Below are positions 40,107 to 48,372 of a stretch of DNA of 64,000 nucleotides, piece by piece. Every line of letters begins with the position of its first letter. Within the stretch, counting starts at the first letter, position 1. The notes below the pieces were generated by a model. It saw only the letters and a program-made list of their open reading frames with translations. It did no database searches and had not been told where the DNA came from. The DNA is from Streptomyces sp. CB01580. GTDB taxonomy: Bacteria > Actinomycetota > Actinomycetes > Streptomycetales > Streptomycetaceae. The DNA lies in assembly GCF_001905795.1 (NCBI RefSeq), contig NZ_LIXJ01000018.1, positions 62,001 through 126,000 of the forward strand. Reading direction: 5' to 3'. The position numbers and the translations under genes were made by a program.

Positions 40107-40781
40107 CTAGCGGGAGCGCTTCGCCAGACGTTCCACGTCGAGCAGGATCACGGCGCGCGCCTCCAGGCGCAGCCAGCCACGTCCCGCGAAGTCCGCGAGC
40201 GCCTTGTTGACCGTCTCGCGGGAGGCGCCGACCAGCTGGGCCAGCTCTTCCTGCGTCAGGTCGTGGACCACGTGGATGCCTTCCTCGGACTGGACACCGA
40301 AGCGCCGCGAGAGGTCCAGGAGGGCGCGGGCGACCCGGCCGGGGACGTCCGAGAAGACCAGGTCGGACATCTGGTCGTTGGTCTTGCGGAGACGGCGCGC
40401 GACGGCGCGCAGCAGCGCCGAGGCCACCTCGGGGCGGGCATTCAGCCAGGGCTGGAGGTCGCCGTGTCCGAGGCCGAGGAGCTTGACCTCGGTCAGCGCG
40501 GTCGCGGTTGCGGTGCGCGGGCCCGGGTCGAAGAGCGAGAGCTCGCCGATGAGCTCTCCGGGACCGAGGACGGCCAGCATGTTCTCGCGGCCGTCGGGGG
40601 AGGTGCGGTGGAGCTTCACCTTGCCCTCGGTCACCACGTAGAGGCGGTCGCCCGGGTCGCCCTCGTGGAAAAGAGCGTCGCCGCGTGCGAGGGTCACCTC
40701 ACTCATCGAGGCGCGGAGCTCCGCGGCCTGCTCGTCATCGAGCGCCGCGAAAAGCGGGGCGCGCCGCAGAACGTCGTCCAC
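40107..40781 (-). CDS. crp: Crp, cyclic-AMP receptor-type global regulator
   Basis: The 224-residue product has the full Crp layout: cyclic-nucleotide domain with LFHEGDPGDRLYVVTEGKVKL and the phosphate cassette GELIGELSLFDPGPRTATATA, a dimer helix (ALLRAVARRLRKTNDQMSDLV), and a winged helix with LTQEELAQLVGASRETVNKALADFAGRGW. In Streptomyces Crp controls germination and antibiotic production. The cassette has Arg-Thr in place of Arg-Ser. It starts at GTG and is divergent from nth; a Crp-like site lies upstream. It is distinct from the accessory Crp-like protein at 21,600. Confidence 0.93.
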   Translation of the reverse strand: MDDVLRRAPLFAALDDEQAAELRASMSEVTLARGDALFHEGDPGDRLYVVTEGKVKLHRTSPDGRENMLAVLGPGELIGELSLFDPGPRTATATALTEVKLLGLGHGDLQPWLNARPEVASALLRAVARRLRKTNDQMSDLVFSDVPGRVARALLDLSRRFGVQSEEGIHVVHDLTQEELAQLVGASRETVNKALADFAGRGWLRLEARAVILLDVERLAKRSR

Positions 40782-40844
40782 GAGTTCTCTCCTTGTCGGC
40801 CTGTTCAGGAAACCGTGGTCCCCATCATGCCGGACGGTAAAACA

Positions 40845-40858
40845 GTGCGATCAATCAC
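40845..40858. promoter_or_regulatory. Candidate Crp operator between crp and nth
   Basis: The sequence gtgcgatcaatcac fits the reported Streptomyces Crp motif GTG-N6-GNCAC except for A in place of G. It lies 64 bases upstream of the crp start and could mediate autoregulation. A single imperfect match by eye is weak evidence. Confidence 0.35.
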
Positions 40859-40965
40859 AAACCAGTTTGACGCACGTACGTGCCGAACCGTGCGTCAGGG
40901 GGACGATCGAGGGTGTGTACGCGGTGACCGGGGCGGATGGCGACGTGTGGCTCTAGGCTGGCCGG

Positions 40966-42033
40966 GTGTCCAAATCGCCGGTGAGAACGCAGGCCAAGGG
41001 GGCTGGTGGGGTGTCGGAGGGCCGTGATTCCGCTATGGGCGAACAGGCTGCGAGTCGTCCGAAAAAGGCGACAAATCGCCCTGTGGTCGCGCAGTCCGGG
41101 AGTGCTGGAACGAAGGCCGTGAAGGCCCCGAAGGTCCCGAAGACCGGGAAGGCTGCGAAAGCCGCGAAGACCGTGCAGGCCAAGAGGGCTGTCAAGGCGA
41201 CCAAGGCGGCAGAGGCGTCCAAGGGGGCCGACGGGGCCAGGGCGAACAGGGTGGCGAGGGCCGCGAAGCCGGAATCGCATCTGGCGATGGTCCGTCGCGC
41301 CCGCAGGATCAACCGCGAACTCGCCGAGCTCTACCCGTACGCCCACCCCGAGCTGGACTTCAGGAACCCGTTCGAGCTTCTCGTCGCCACGGTCCTCTCC
41401 GCCCAGACCACCGACCTGAGGGTCAACCAGACCACCCCCGCGGTCTTCGCCGCCTACCCCACGCCCGAGGACATGGCCGCGGCCGTTCCGGAGGAGCTGG
41501 AGGAGATCGTCCGGCCGACCGGCTTCTTCCGGGCCAAGGCCAAGTCGCTCATAGGGCTTTCCGCGGCGATCAGGGACAATTTCGGTGGCGAGGTGCCGGG
41601 CCGCCTGTCCGACCTGGTCACGCTGCCGGGGGTCGGCCGCAAGACCGCCAATGTCGTCCTCGGCAACGCCTTCGGCGTACCGGGCATCACCGTCGACACG
41701 CACTTCGGCCGCCTCGTCCGTCGCTGGAAGTGGACGGAGCAGGAGGACCCGGAGAAGGTGGAGGCCGAGATCGGTGCGATCTTCCCGAAGAGCGAGTGGA
41801 CCATGCTCTCGCACCGCGTCATCTTCCACGGCCGGCGCATCTGCCATGCCCGCAAGCCCGCCTGCGGCGCCTGTCCGATCGCGCCGCTCTGCCCCGCGTA
41901 CGGGGAGGGCGAGACGGACCCGGAGAAGGCCAGGAAGCTGCTGAAGTACGAGATGGGCGGTCAGCCCGGTCAGCGGCTGAACCCGCCGGCGGACTACCCG
42001 GGGAAGCCCGCGCCCGGGCCTGGGGGCAGCTGA
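40966..42033 (+). CDS. nth: Endonuclease III with lysine-rich N-terminal extension
   Basis: The 355-residue product contains a complete endonuclease III (from about 105): FELLVATVLSAQTTDLRVNQ, the helix-hairpin-helix LPGVGRKTANVVLGNAFG with the catalytic Lys, the catalytic Asp in ITVDTHFGRLV, and the 4Fe-4S loop CHARKPACGACPIAPLC. It removes oxidised pyrimidines. Ahead of it, about 100 residues are Lys/Ala-rich (KAAKAAKTVQAKRAVKATK-like), histone-H1-like. Starts at GTG 40966; an ATG at 41035 would trim only part of this tail, and one at 41287 would remove it entirely. Confidence 0.92.
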   Translation: MSKSPVRTQAKGAGGVSEGRDSAMGEQAASRPKKATNRPVVAQSGSAGTKAVKAPKVPKTGKAAKAAKTVQAKRAVKATKAAEASKGADGARANRVARAAKPESHLAMVRRARRINRELAELYPYAHPELDFRNPFELLVATVLSAQTTDLRVNQTTPAVFAAYPTPEDMAAAVPEELEEIVRPTGFFRAKAKSLIGLSAAIRDNFGGEVPGRLSDLVTLPGVGRKTANVVLGNAFGVPGITVDTHFGRLVRRWKWTEQEDPEKVEAEIGAIFPKSEWTMLSHRVIFHGRRICHARKPACGACPIAPLCPAYGEGETDPEKARKLLKYEMGGQPGQRLNPPADYPGKPAPGPGGS

Positions 42034-42096
42034 CGTACCGACGTCCGCCCCGGAACGAAATGCGTGACGCCAGGCGTTGTGAGACGAGGGGTGCCT

Positions 42097-43029
42097 ATGA
42101 AGACGCGAGAACAGAGCACGGGCCGACAGAACGCTGATCGCCGACAGAGCGCTGGTCAACGGCAGAGTGTTGACCACCGGCAGAGCACTGACCGACAGGG
42201 TGCGGGCCGGCCGAGTGCGGACGGGCGGAGCAAGGACGGCCGGGGCGACGTGGTGAATCGCGCGGCGATGGCCGCAGCGCCCCCTCCTGCCGTTGCCATG
42301 GCGGGAGCGGGCGGGACAACGCGGGGAGCGGACGGGGCCACGGCGGGCGCGGGGCAGGACTCCTGTCTCACCGTGACGACGGAGGGCCTGCCCGAATGGC
42401 TCGTCCCGGTGGCCACGGCCGTGCGGACCGTCGAGCCGGGTCAGCTCAGCCGCTTCCTGCCTCCCGAGAACGGTGCCGGACGGCAGTCTGCCGTCCTCGT
42501 CCTGTTCGGCGAGGGCGAGCGCGGTCCCGAACTGCTCCTCATGGAGAGAGCCGGAAGCCTGCGCTCCCATGCCGGGCAGCCCTCCTTCCCCGGCGGTGCC
42601 CTGGACCCGGAGGACGGCGACCAGGGGACGACGGGGCCGCTGCGGGCCGCGCTGAGGGAGGCGCAGGAGGAGACCGGTCTCGACCCGCGCGGGGTGCAGC
42701 TGTTCGGTGTGCTGCCCCGGCTCTACATCCCCGTGAGCGGCTTCGTCGTGACGCCGGTCCTCGGCTGGTGGCGGTCGCCGAGCCCGGTCGGAGTCGTCGA
42801 TCCGGGTGAGACCGCCCGGGTCTTCACCGTTCCCGTGGCGGATCTCACTGATCCGGCCAATCGGGCGACAGCGGTACATCCCAGGGGCCATCGGGGCCCG
42901 GCATTCCTGGTCGAATCCGCTCTTGTCTGGGGTTTCACCGCAGGCGTGATCGACCGGATCCTGCACTTCGCGGGCTGGGAGCGCCCGTGGGACACCGGCA
43001 AGCAGGTGCCGCTCGACTGGCACGCATGA
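42097..43029 (+). CDS. Nudix hydrolase (CoA pyrophosphatase-like) with repetitive N-terminus
   Basis: The 310-residue product has a Nudix box SFPGGALDPEDGD, then a short insert and ALREAQEETGLDP, and an LLMERAGSLRSHAGQPSFPGG run typical of CoA pyrophosphatases (NudL-type). The first 95 residues carry imperfect repeats of RQSxxx (RQSAGQRQSVDHRQSTDRQ) and are likely disordered. The ATG at 42097 follows GAGGGG. It lies between nth and the MarP-type protease gene, all co-directional. Confidence 0.85.
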   Translation: MKTREQSTGRQNADRRQSAGQRQSVDHRQSTDRQGAGRPSADGRSKDGRGDVVNRAAMAAAPPPAVAMAGAGGTTRGADGATAGAGQDSCLTVTTEGLPEWLVPVATAVRTVEPGQLSRFLPPENGAGRQSAVLVLFGEGERGPELLLMERAGSLRSHAGQPSFPGGALDPEDGDQGTTGPLRAALREAQEETGLDPRGVQLFGVLPRLYIPVSGFVVTPVLGWWRSPSPVGVVDPGETARVFTVPVADLTDPANRATAVHPRGHRGPAFLVESALVWGFTAGVIDRILHFAGWERPWDTGKQVPLDWHA

Positions 43030-43115
43030 CAGGCTGGCCCCGTGCTGCGCTGTCCGGCCCCGGCCGGAACCAGCCGATCGACGGGCCCGGTGACGAATCT
43101 GTGAGGCTGTAGACG

Positions 43116-44321
43116 GTGAACGTGCTGGACATCCTGCTGCTGGCCGGCGCCGTGTGGTTCGCTGTCATCGGATATCGACAGGGGTTCGTCGTCGGCATCC
43201 TGTCGGTGATCGGGTTCCTCGGTGGCGGTCTCGTCGCCGTCTATCTGCTGCCGATCCTGTGGGACCAGCTGACGAGCGGCTCGGAGGTCTCGTCGACGGC
43301 GGCGGTGGTCGCGGTCGTCATCGTGATCGTGTGCGCCTCGGTCGGGCAGGCGTTCACCACGCACCTCGGGAACAAGCTCCGCCGGTACATCACGTGGTCG
43401 CCCGCCCGCGCCCTCGACGCCACCGGAGGCGCCCTGGTCAACGTGGTCGCGATGCTGCTGGTCGCCTGGCTGATCGGTTCGGCCCTGGCCGGCACCACCC
43501 TGCCGACAGTGGGCAAGGAGGTCCGCAGCTCGTCGGTCCTGCTCGGCATCTCGCGGGTGATGCCCGTACAGGCCTCGACCTGGTTCACGGACTTCTCGTC
43601 GGTGCTCGCCCAGAACGGCTTCCCGCAGGTCTTCAGCCCCTTCGCCAACGAGCCGATCACCGAGGTCCAGGCCCCGGACCCGGCGTTGAGCACCAGCCCC
43701 GTCGCGGTCCGCGCCCAGCAGTCCATCGTCAAGGTCGTCGGCACCGCGCCGAGCTGCGGCAAGGTCCTCGAAGGCACCGGATTCGTGTTCGCCGACCGTC
43801 GTGTGATGACCAACGCCCACGTCGTCGGCGGCGTCGAGGAGCCGACCGTGCAGATCGGCGGCCAGGGCCGGCTGTACGACGCGAAGGTCGTGCTCTACGA
43901 CTGGCAGCGCGACATCGCCGTACTCGACGTACCGGACCTCGACGCGAAGCCGCTGCAGTTCACCGACGCCGACCAGGATGCGCGGACCGGGGACGGCGCC
44001 ATCGTCGCCGGGTTCCCGGAGAACGGCTCGTACGACGTACGGTCCGCGCGGGTGCGGGGCCGTATCGACGCCAACGGACCGGACATCTACCGCCGGGGCA
44101 CCGTCCGCCGCGATGTGTACTCGCTCTTCGCGACCGTCCGTCAGGGCAACTCGGGCGGACCGCTGCTGACGCCCGACGGCAAGGTGTACGGAGTCGTATT
44201 CGCGAAGTCGCTCGACGACCCGGACACCGGTTACGCGTTGACGGCCGACGAGATCCGCCAGGACATCGCGCACGGCCGCTCCGCCAACCAACAGGTCGAC
44301 AGCCAGGGGTGCGCTCTCTAA
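43116..44321 (+). CDS. MarP-type membrane serine protease (CvpA plus trypsin-like)
   Basis: The 401-residue product has an N-terminal CvpA-like four-helix membrane domain (about 1-140) and an external trypsin-like domain (190-390). The triad is H235 (MTNAHVVGG), D266 (DIAVLDV) and S346 (RQGNSGGPLL). This is the architecture of mycobacterial MarP, which protects against acid and oxidative stress by processing cell-wall proteins. The cysteines in APSCGK and SQGCAL could form a disulfide. Starts at GTG 43116. Confidence 0.9.
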   Translation: MNVLDILLLAGAVWFAVIGYRQGFVVGILSVIGFLGGGLVAVYLLPILWDQLTSGSEVSSTAAVVAVVIVIVCASVGQAFTTHLGNKLRRYITWSPARALDATGGALVNVVAMLLVAWLIGSALAGTTLPTVGKEVRSSSVLLGISRVMPVQASTWFTDFSSVLAQNGFPQVFSPFANEPITEVQAPDPALSTSPVAVRAQQSIVKVVGTAPSCGKVLEGTGFVFADRRVMTNAHVVGGVEEPTVQIGGQGRLYDAKVVLYDWQRDIAVLDVPDLDAKPLQFTDADQDARTGDGAIVAGFPENGSYDVRSARVRGRIDANGPDIYRRGTVRRDVYSLFATVRQGNSGGPLLTPDGKVYGVVFAKSLDDPDTGYALTADEIRQDIAHGRSANQQVDSQGCAL

Positions 44322-44971
44322 GGGCTGTCTCCAGACTGCCGTTGTTCGGCCGCAGGCCGGGCCGTGCCTGCCAGGCGTCGCACGACAGGCGGCAGTTCGA
44401 CGGCGGGCCCTGGCGCCGGGAGCGACAGCACCAGGCCCCGCCGTCGTCATGTCGCGAACTGTCATCTGCCGCTTGCGGCCTGCCACCTGCTACCTGTGGT
44501 GCGACGCCCGACCGGCACGTCCATCGGCCTCCGGTCGGTGAGAAGCCCGGAGCTCGGGGCCGGCCGGAGCGCCGGCCGGTGAGCCGGTCCGGCGCCCGTA
44601 CGGAAGCATGTCACCGCACAGGAGTACACCACCCTGCAGAAGAGCGACTCACATCCGGAAACTCACCCACGCGGGTGGCGCAGTCGTGCCGAGACCCAGC
44701 GGGCCCGGCGGCGCAGGATACGCGGGATGCCGAGCCGGGGATCGTGCATCACATGCATGTCATGCACCCGGCCCTGGGGGCCGCCCCTCTCGTGATTGCC
44801 CCGATCCGCCGTGGCGGTCGAGCGACGGTTGCGTGCTGCGTCACCGATGTCGTGCGTCCAGCCCATACCTCGACGTCTGCCCGTGCCTCATGGTCGGTAA
44901 CCGCCCGTCCGTCAGCCAATCGGCCTATGCGGCAGGCAATTGGCGTTCGTCGGACAACCGTGCGTGCGCGG
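44322..44971. other. 650-base gap between MarP and the alpha/beta hydrolase
   Basis: The flanking genes converge. A small hairpin (ccggccgg at 44560-44567 and 44572-44579) may end the MarP transcript. A near-perfect 24-base palindrome lies at 44744-44767. Open frames cross the gap on both strands, but none has a ribosome site with protein-like sequence. Confidence 0.4.
44744..44767. promoter_or_regulatory. 24-base near-perfect palindrome
   Basis: The stretch gtgcatcacatgcatgtcat followed by gcac is palindromic except for one mismatched base pair. Its centre acatgcatgt is fully symmetric. It looks like a dimeric protein site, but no promoter context is apparent, since it sits between convergent genes. 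Confidence 0.35.
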
Positions 44972-46033
44972 CTACCGGTCGGGCTCGGTGTCCTTGAGCC
45001 AGTTGATGAGTTCGGCTGAGAACCCGGCCGGATCCTCCTCGTGCGGGAAGTGCCCCAGACCGTCGAAAAGTCGCCAACGGTACGGCGCCTCGACGTACTC
45101 GCCGGACCCCGCCGCGCTCCGGGTACGGACCGCCGGATCGAGTGAGCCGTGCAGGTGCAGCGTGGGGACGCGTACCGGCAGCTTCATCCGCCGGTTGAAC
45201 TGGATTCCGTCCGGACGGGCCAGGGAGCGCACCATCCACCGGTACGGCTCGATCGAGCAGTGTGCGGTCGACGGGATGCACATCGCGCGTCGGTAGACGT
45301 CGAGCGTCGCGTCGTCGGGGAACTCAGGGGTCCGGGGACCCGCCCAGTCATGGATCAGCCGCCCCACCAAGGCCGCGTCGTCCGCGACGAGCTGACGCTC
45401 CGGCACCCAAGGACGCTGGAAGCCCCACACGTACGACCCCGCACGGGACTGCGCGAAGTCGGAGAGCATCGAGGAGCGCCAACGGCGTGGGTGCGGCATT
45501 GAGGAGACCACGAGACGGCGCACCAGCTTCGGCCGCATCACGGCGGCTGTCCACGCGAGGTAGCCGCCCAGGTCATGACCGACGAGTGCCGCGTCCGGTT
45601 CGCCGAGCGAGCGGATCACGCCGGTGACGTCGAGCGCCAGATTGGCGGGGTCGTACCCCCGGGGCGTACGGTCGCTGCCGCCCACGCCCCGCAGGTCCAT
45701 CGCCACGGCGCGGTATCCGGCGTCGGCCAGGGCGGTGAGCTGGTGCCGCCAGGTCCACCAGAACTGCGGGAAACCGTGCAGCAGCAGGACGAGCGGTCCC
45801 TCGCCGAGCTCGGCGATGTGGAAGCGGGCGCCGTTCGCCGCCACGTCGCGGTGGGTCCACGGTCCGTCGAGCCGGACCGGCCCTCCGGCACCGGCCGGTC
45901 CGGGCCTGTCGACGTCGGAGGGCGTGCCGTCCCGGCCCGACCGGCCCTTCGGATCTCCCGACCGGCCTTTCGGATCTCCTGACCGGCCTTTTGGACCTAC
46001 CGGGTCGGGCGCACTGGAATCGTGGTCCATCAT
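44972..46033 (-). CDS. Alpha/beta hydrolase, epoxide hydrolase-like
   Basis: The 353-residue product has LLLHGFPQFWWTWRHQL (oxyanion HGFP), the nucleophile elbow LVGHDLGGYLAW (an Asp nucleophile, as in epoxide hydrolases and dehalogenases), and a late FDGLGHFPHEEDP with the catalytic His. A cap with PYRWMVRSL lies between. The first 50 residues contain a three-fold GDPKGRS repeat, reflecting a tandem DNA repeat at about 45945-45995. It overlaps the next upstream gene (holin-like protein) by four bases, so both are one operon. Confidence 0.87.
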   Translation of the reverse strand: MMDHDSSAPDPVGPKGRSGDPKGRSGDPKGRSGRDGTPSDVDRPGPAGAGGPVRLDGPWTHRDVAANGARFHIAELGEGPLVLLLHGFPQFWWTWRHQLTALADAGYRAVAMDLRGVGGSDRTPRGYDPANLALDVTGVIRSLGEPDAALVGHDLGGYLAWTAAVMRPKLVRRLVVSSMPHPRRWRSSMLSDFAQSRAGSYVWGFQRPWVPERQLVADDAALVGRLIHDWAGPRTPEFPDDATLDVYRRAMCIPSTAHCSIEPYRWMVRSLARPDGIQFNRRMKLPVRVPTLHLHGSLDPAVRTRSAAGSGEYVEAPYRWRLFDGLGHFPHEEDPAGFSAELINWLKDTEPDR

Positions 46034-46563
46034 GTGGTCGAGCGTGCCACAGCCGGCGCCTCGTCCTGTGCCGGAGCCGCCTCCAGAGCCTTGTCCGCCC
46101 GGGTGCTGCCGGTGACGGCCGGAGGGCCCGTCCCCGCCGCGGTGGTGGCGCGCGGATGGGGCTTGACGCCCTGAAGGACCGCCGCCGTCTGCTTCGCCGA
46201 GGCGATGGACCTCTCCGGAGGCTTCACCTTCTTGAACTTGGCGACGGCGAACAGGGCGAGCAGCGCACCCAGGACGATGAACGCTCCGCCCACGATCAGG
46301 AACGACCAGGCCAGCCCGAGTCCCAGGTTGTGGATTCCGTACGCCGCCGCGAAGCTCAGTACGGGGATCGCGAACAGAAGCAGCACGCCCGCGATGATGA
46401 TCACCACACTGCCGGTGACTCCACGCTTGACATCCTGGCGTACCTCCGCCTTGGCCAGGGCGATCTCGTCGTGCACCAGTGCGGACATCTCGGCCGTCGC
46501 CGCGGCGACCAACTGTCCGAGACTGCGGTCGGTGTTGCCCGCCATGTTGCCGGGGTCGCTCAT
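46030..46563 (-). CDS. Phage holin-superfamily (DUF1469-type) membrane protein
   Basis: The 177-residue product has an amphipathic N-terminus (LGQLVAAATAEMSALVHDEIALAKAEVRQD), two membrane helices (about 52-75 and 82-108), then a charged tail. This matches the actinobacterial holin-like/DUF1469 family, which are membrane proteins of unknown role despite the name. The gene starts at ATG 46563 and is coupled to the alpha/beta hydrolase. NhaA lies upstream on the same strand. Confidence 0.85.
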   Translation of the reverse strand: MSDPGNMAGNTDRSLGQLVAAATAEMSALVHDEIALAKAEVRQDVKRGVTGSVVIIIAGVLLLFAIPVLSFAAAYGIHNLGLGLAWSFLIVGGAFIVLGALLALFAVAKFKKVKPPERSIASAKQTAAVLQGVKPHPRATTAAGTGPPAVTGSTRADKALEAAPAQDEAPAVARSTT

Positions 46564-46611
46564 CCCTGACTCCCTACTTCTGCTCTCCTGCTCAACACAT
46601 CTGGTGTCAGA

Positions 46612-48015
46612 TCATGCCGGACTGTCCGGCTTGCTGCTCGCTGCCCCCGCCAGTCGGGCAAGGCGTCGGTGCTCGGCCGCCTTCTTCTCGTGGATCGCGG
46701 CCATCCGCAGGTGGTACTCCGGATCGCCCTGCTCATAGACGTCGGGCACGCCGTCCTGGTCCTCGTCGAGCTCCTCGGCCTCGTGCAGCATCCGATATTT
46801 GCGTACACGGAGTTTGAGCAGCGTTCCGGAGAACAGCGCGGCCGTGAGGGAACCGATCAGCACGGCTGACTTGATCTCGTTGATCGTGTCCGCGTCGCCG
46901 ACGAAGGCCAGCTCGCCGATGAGGAGCGAGACGGTGAAGCCGATGCCCGCAAGCGACGCGATCGCGAAGACGTCCGCCCAGGCCAGGTCCTTGTTCAGTT
47001 CCGCCTTGGTGAAGCGGGTGGCCAGCCAGGTGCCCCCGAAGATGCCGATTGTCTTGCCGACGACCAGGCCCAGGACGACCCCGAGCGTCTCGGGCCGGGT
47101 GAAGACGTTCGCCAGCGCTCCCCCGGAGAGGGACACCCCGGCGGAGAAGAGGGCGAACAGTGGCACGGCGACACCGGCCGAGAGGGGGCGTACCAGGTGC
47201 TCGATGCGCTCACCGGGGGAGTGCGTCTCGCCGTCCTGCCGGGTGCAGCGCAGCATGAGGCCCATGGCGACCCCGGCGATGGTGGCGTGGATGCCGCTGT
47301 TGTACATCAGGCCCCAGATCACCACGGCGAGCGGTACGTAGACGTACCAGCCGCGCACCTTGGCACGCTGCAGCAGGTAGAACACGACGAGGCCGACGAA
47401 GGCGCCGATCAACGCCATGAAGTTGATCTTCTCGGTGAAGAAGACGGCGATGATCAGGATCGCGAAGAGGTCGTCGACGACGGCGAGCGTCAGCAGGAAG
47501 GCACGCAGCGCGTTCGGCAGCGAGGTGCCGATGACCGCGAGGACGGCGAGCGCGAAGGCGATGTCGGTGGCGGTGGGGACGGCCCAGCCGTCGGTGGAGC
47601 CCCCGCCGATCAGGACCTCGGCCGTGTAGACGACGGCCGGGACGGCCATGCCGCAGAGCGCGGCGATGACCGGCAGCGCGGCTGCCTTGGGGTCGCGCAG
47701 TTCGCCAGCGACCAGTTCCCGTTTGAGTTCGACGCCCGCGACGAAGAAGAAGATGGCCAGCAGCCCGTCCGCCGCCCAGTGCTCGACGGAGAGGTCGAGG
47801 CCCAGCGAGGCGGGGCCGAAGTGGAATTCGCTGACGGCCGCGTAACTGGAGCCGAAGGCGTTCGCCCATATCAGGGCCGCCACTGCCGCGACCAGCAGGA
47901 TGACCCCGCCGACGGTCTCGGTGCGCAGGGCGTCCGCGAGATAGTTCCGCTCGGGAAGGGACAACCGCCCCAGGAAGGTACGGCGGGACGAGGGCGTGGG
48001 GGTGGGCGCGGCCAC
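46612..48015 (-). CDS. nhaA: Na+/H+ antiporter NhaA with C-terminal acidic tail
   Basis: The 467-residue product shows the NhaA fold: LRTETVGGVILLVAAVAALIW, FFFVAGVELKRELVAGELRD, WAVPTATDIAFALAVLAVIG with the conserved TATDIAF, LTLAVVDDLFAILII with the twin Asp of the ion site, and GIGFTVSLLIGELAF. It exchanges sodium for protons. After the last helix about 60 residues form a cytoplasmic tail with DEDQDGVPDVYE, a calcium-loop-like motif. I chose the GTG at 48015 (V-A-A-P-T) because GGAGG lies nine bases upstream; the ATG at 48057 lacks one. Confidence 0.93.
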   Translation of the reverse strand: MAAPTPTPSSRRTFLGRLSLPERNYLADALRTETVGGVILLVAAVAALIWANAFGSSYAAVSEFHFGPASLGLDLSVEHWAADGLLAIFFFVAGVELKRELVAGELRDPKAAALPVIAALCGMAVPAVVYTAEVLIGGGSTDGWAVPTATDIAFALAVLAVIGTSLPNALRAFLLTLAVVDDLFAILIIAVFFTEKINFMALIGAFVGLVVFYLLQRAKVRGWYVYVPLAVVIWGLMYNSGIHATIAGVAMGLMLRCTRQDGETHSPGERIEHLVRPLSAGVAVPLFALFSAGVSLSGGALANVFTRPETLGVVLGLVVGKTIGIFGGTWLATRFTKAELNKDLAWADVFAIASLAGIGFTVSLLIGELAFVGDADTINEIKSAVLIGSLTAALFSGTLLKLRVRKYRMLHEAEELDEDQDGVPDVYEQGDPEYHLRMAAIHEKKAAEHRRLARLAGAASSKPDSPA

Positions 48016-48184
48016 GAGAGGGAACCTCCGGGTCGGTCGGTACGGCAGCGGTGGCATGGTTGATGCACTTGCCGACCAGACTTCCCGGCACACCCAGTGA
48101 AGATTTTTTGTTGAGCTGTTGACGCGCTAGCCACTGTACCCGGGATGCGCCGGGTTGTATCCGGTGATCTCCGCCCCAAAAATG

Positions 48185-48223
48185 CCCGAGGGGCATCCGG
48201 CGCGTTGCCGGATGCCCCTCGGG
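48185..48223 (-). terminator. Terminator of acs, minus strand
   Basis: Perfect 17-base arms (48185-48201 and 48207-48223) flank a five-base loop, and the plus strand carries AAAAA just before the left arm, giving a T-tract on the minus strand. It lies 150 bases past the acs stop. The rest of the gap 48016-48372 holds the NhaA leader and promoter. Confidence 0.85.
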
Positions 48224-48372
48224 GGCGTGCTCGGGCCTTGGTGCCCAGGCACTCGTTGTTTCCTGTCCGAGGACCCGCGGCTCGGATCTGCCGCTAGGGT
48301 CCCGCTGCCCGGACCCCGGTGCCCGGGTTCTGCGGCCCGGGCACCGGTGCCTCGCTCGGTTACGGGGTGTGT

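Noticed and set aside
44608..44997. Possible gene in the MarP-hydrolase gap
   Set aside because: No ribosome site and Arg/Pro/Ser/Cys-rich random-like sequence.
46030..46563. Phage holin as sign of a prophage
   Set aside because: The family name is historical; no other phage genes are present.
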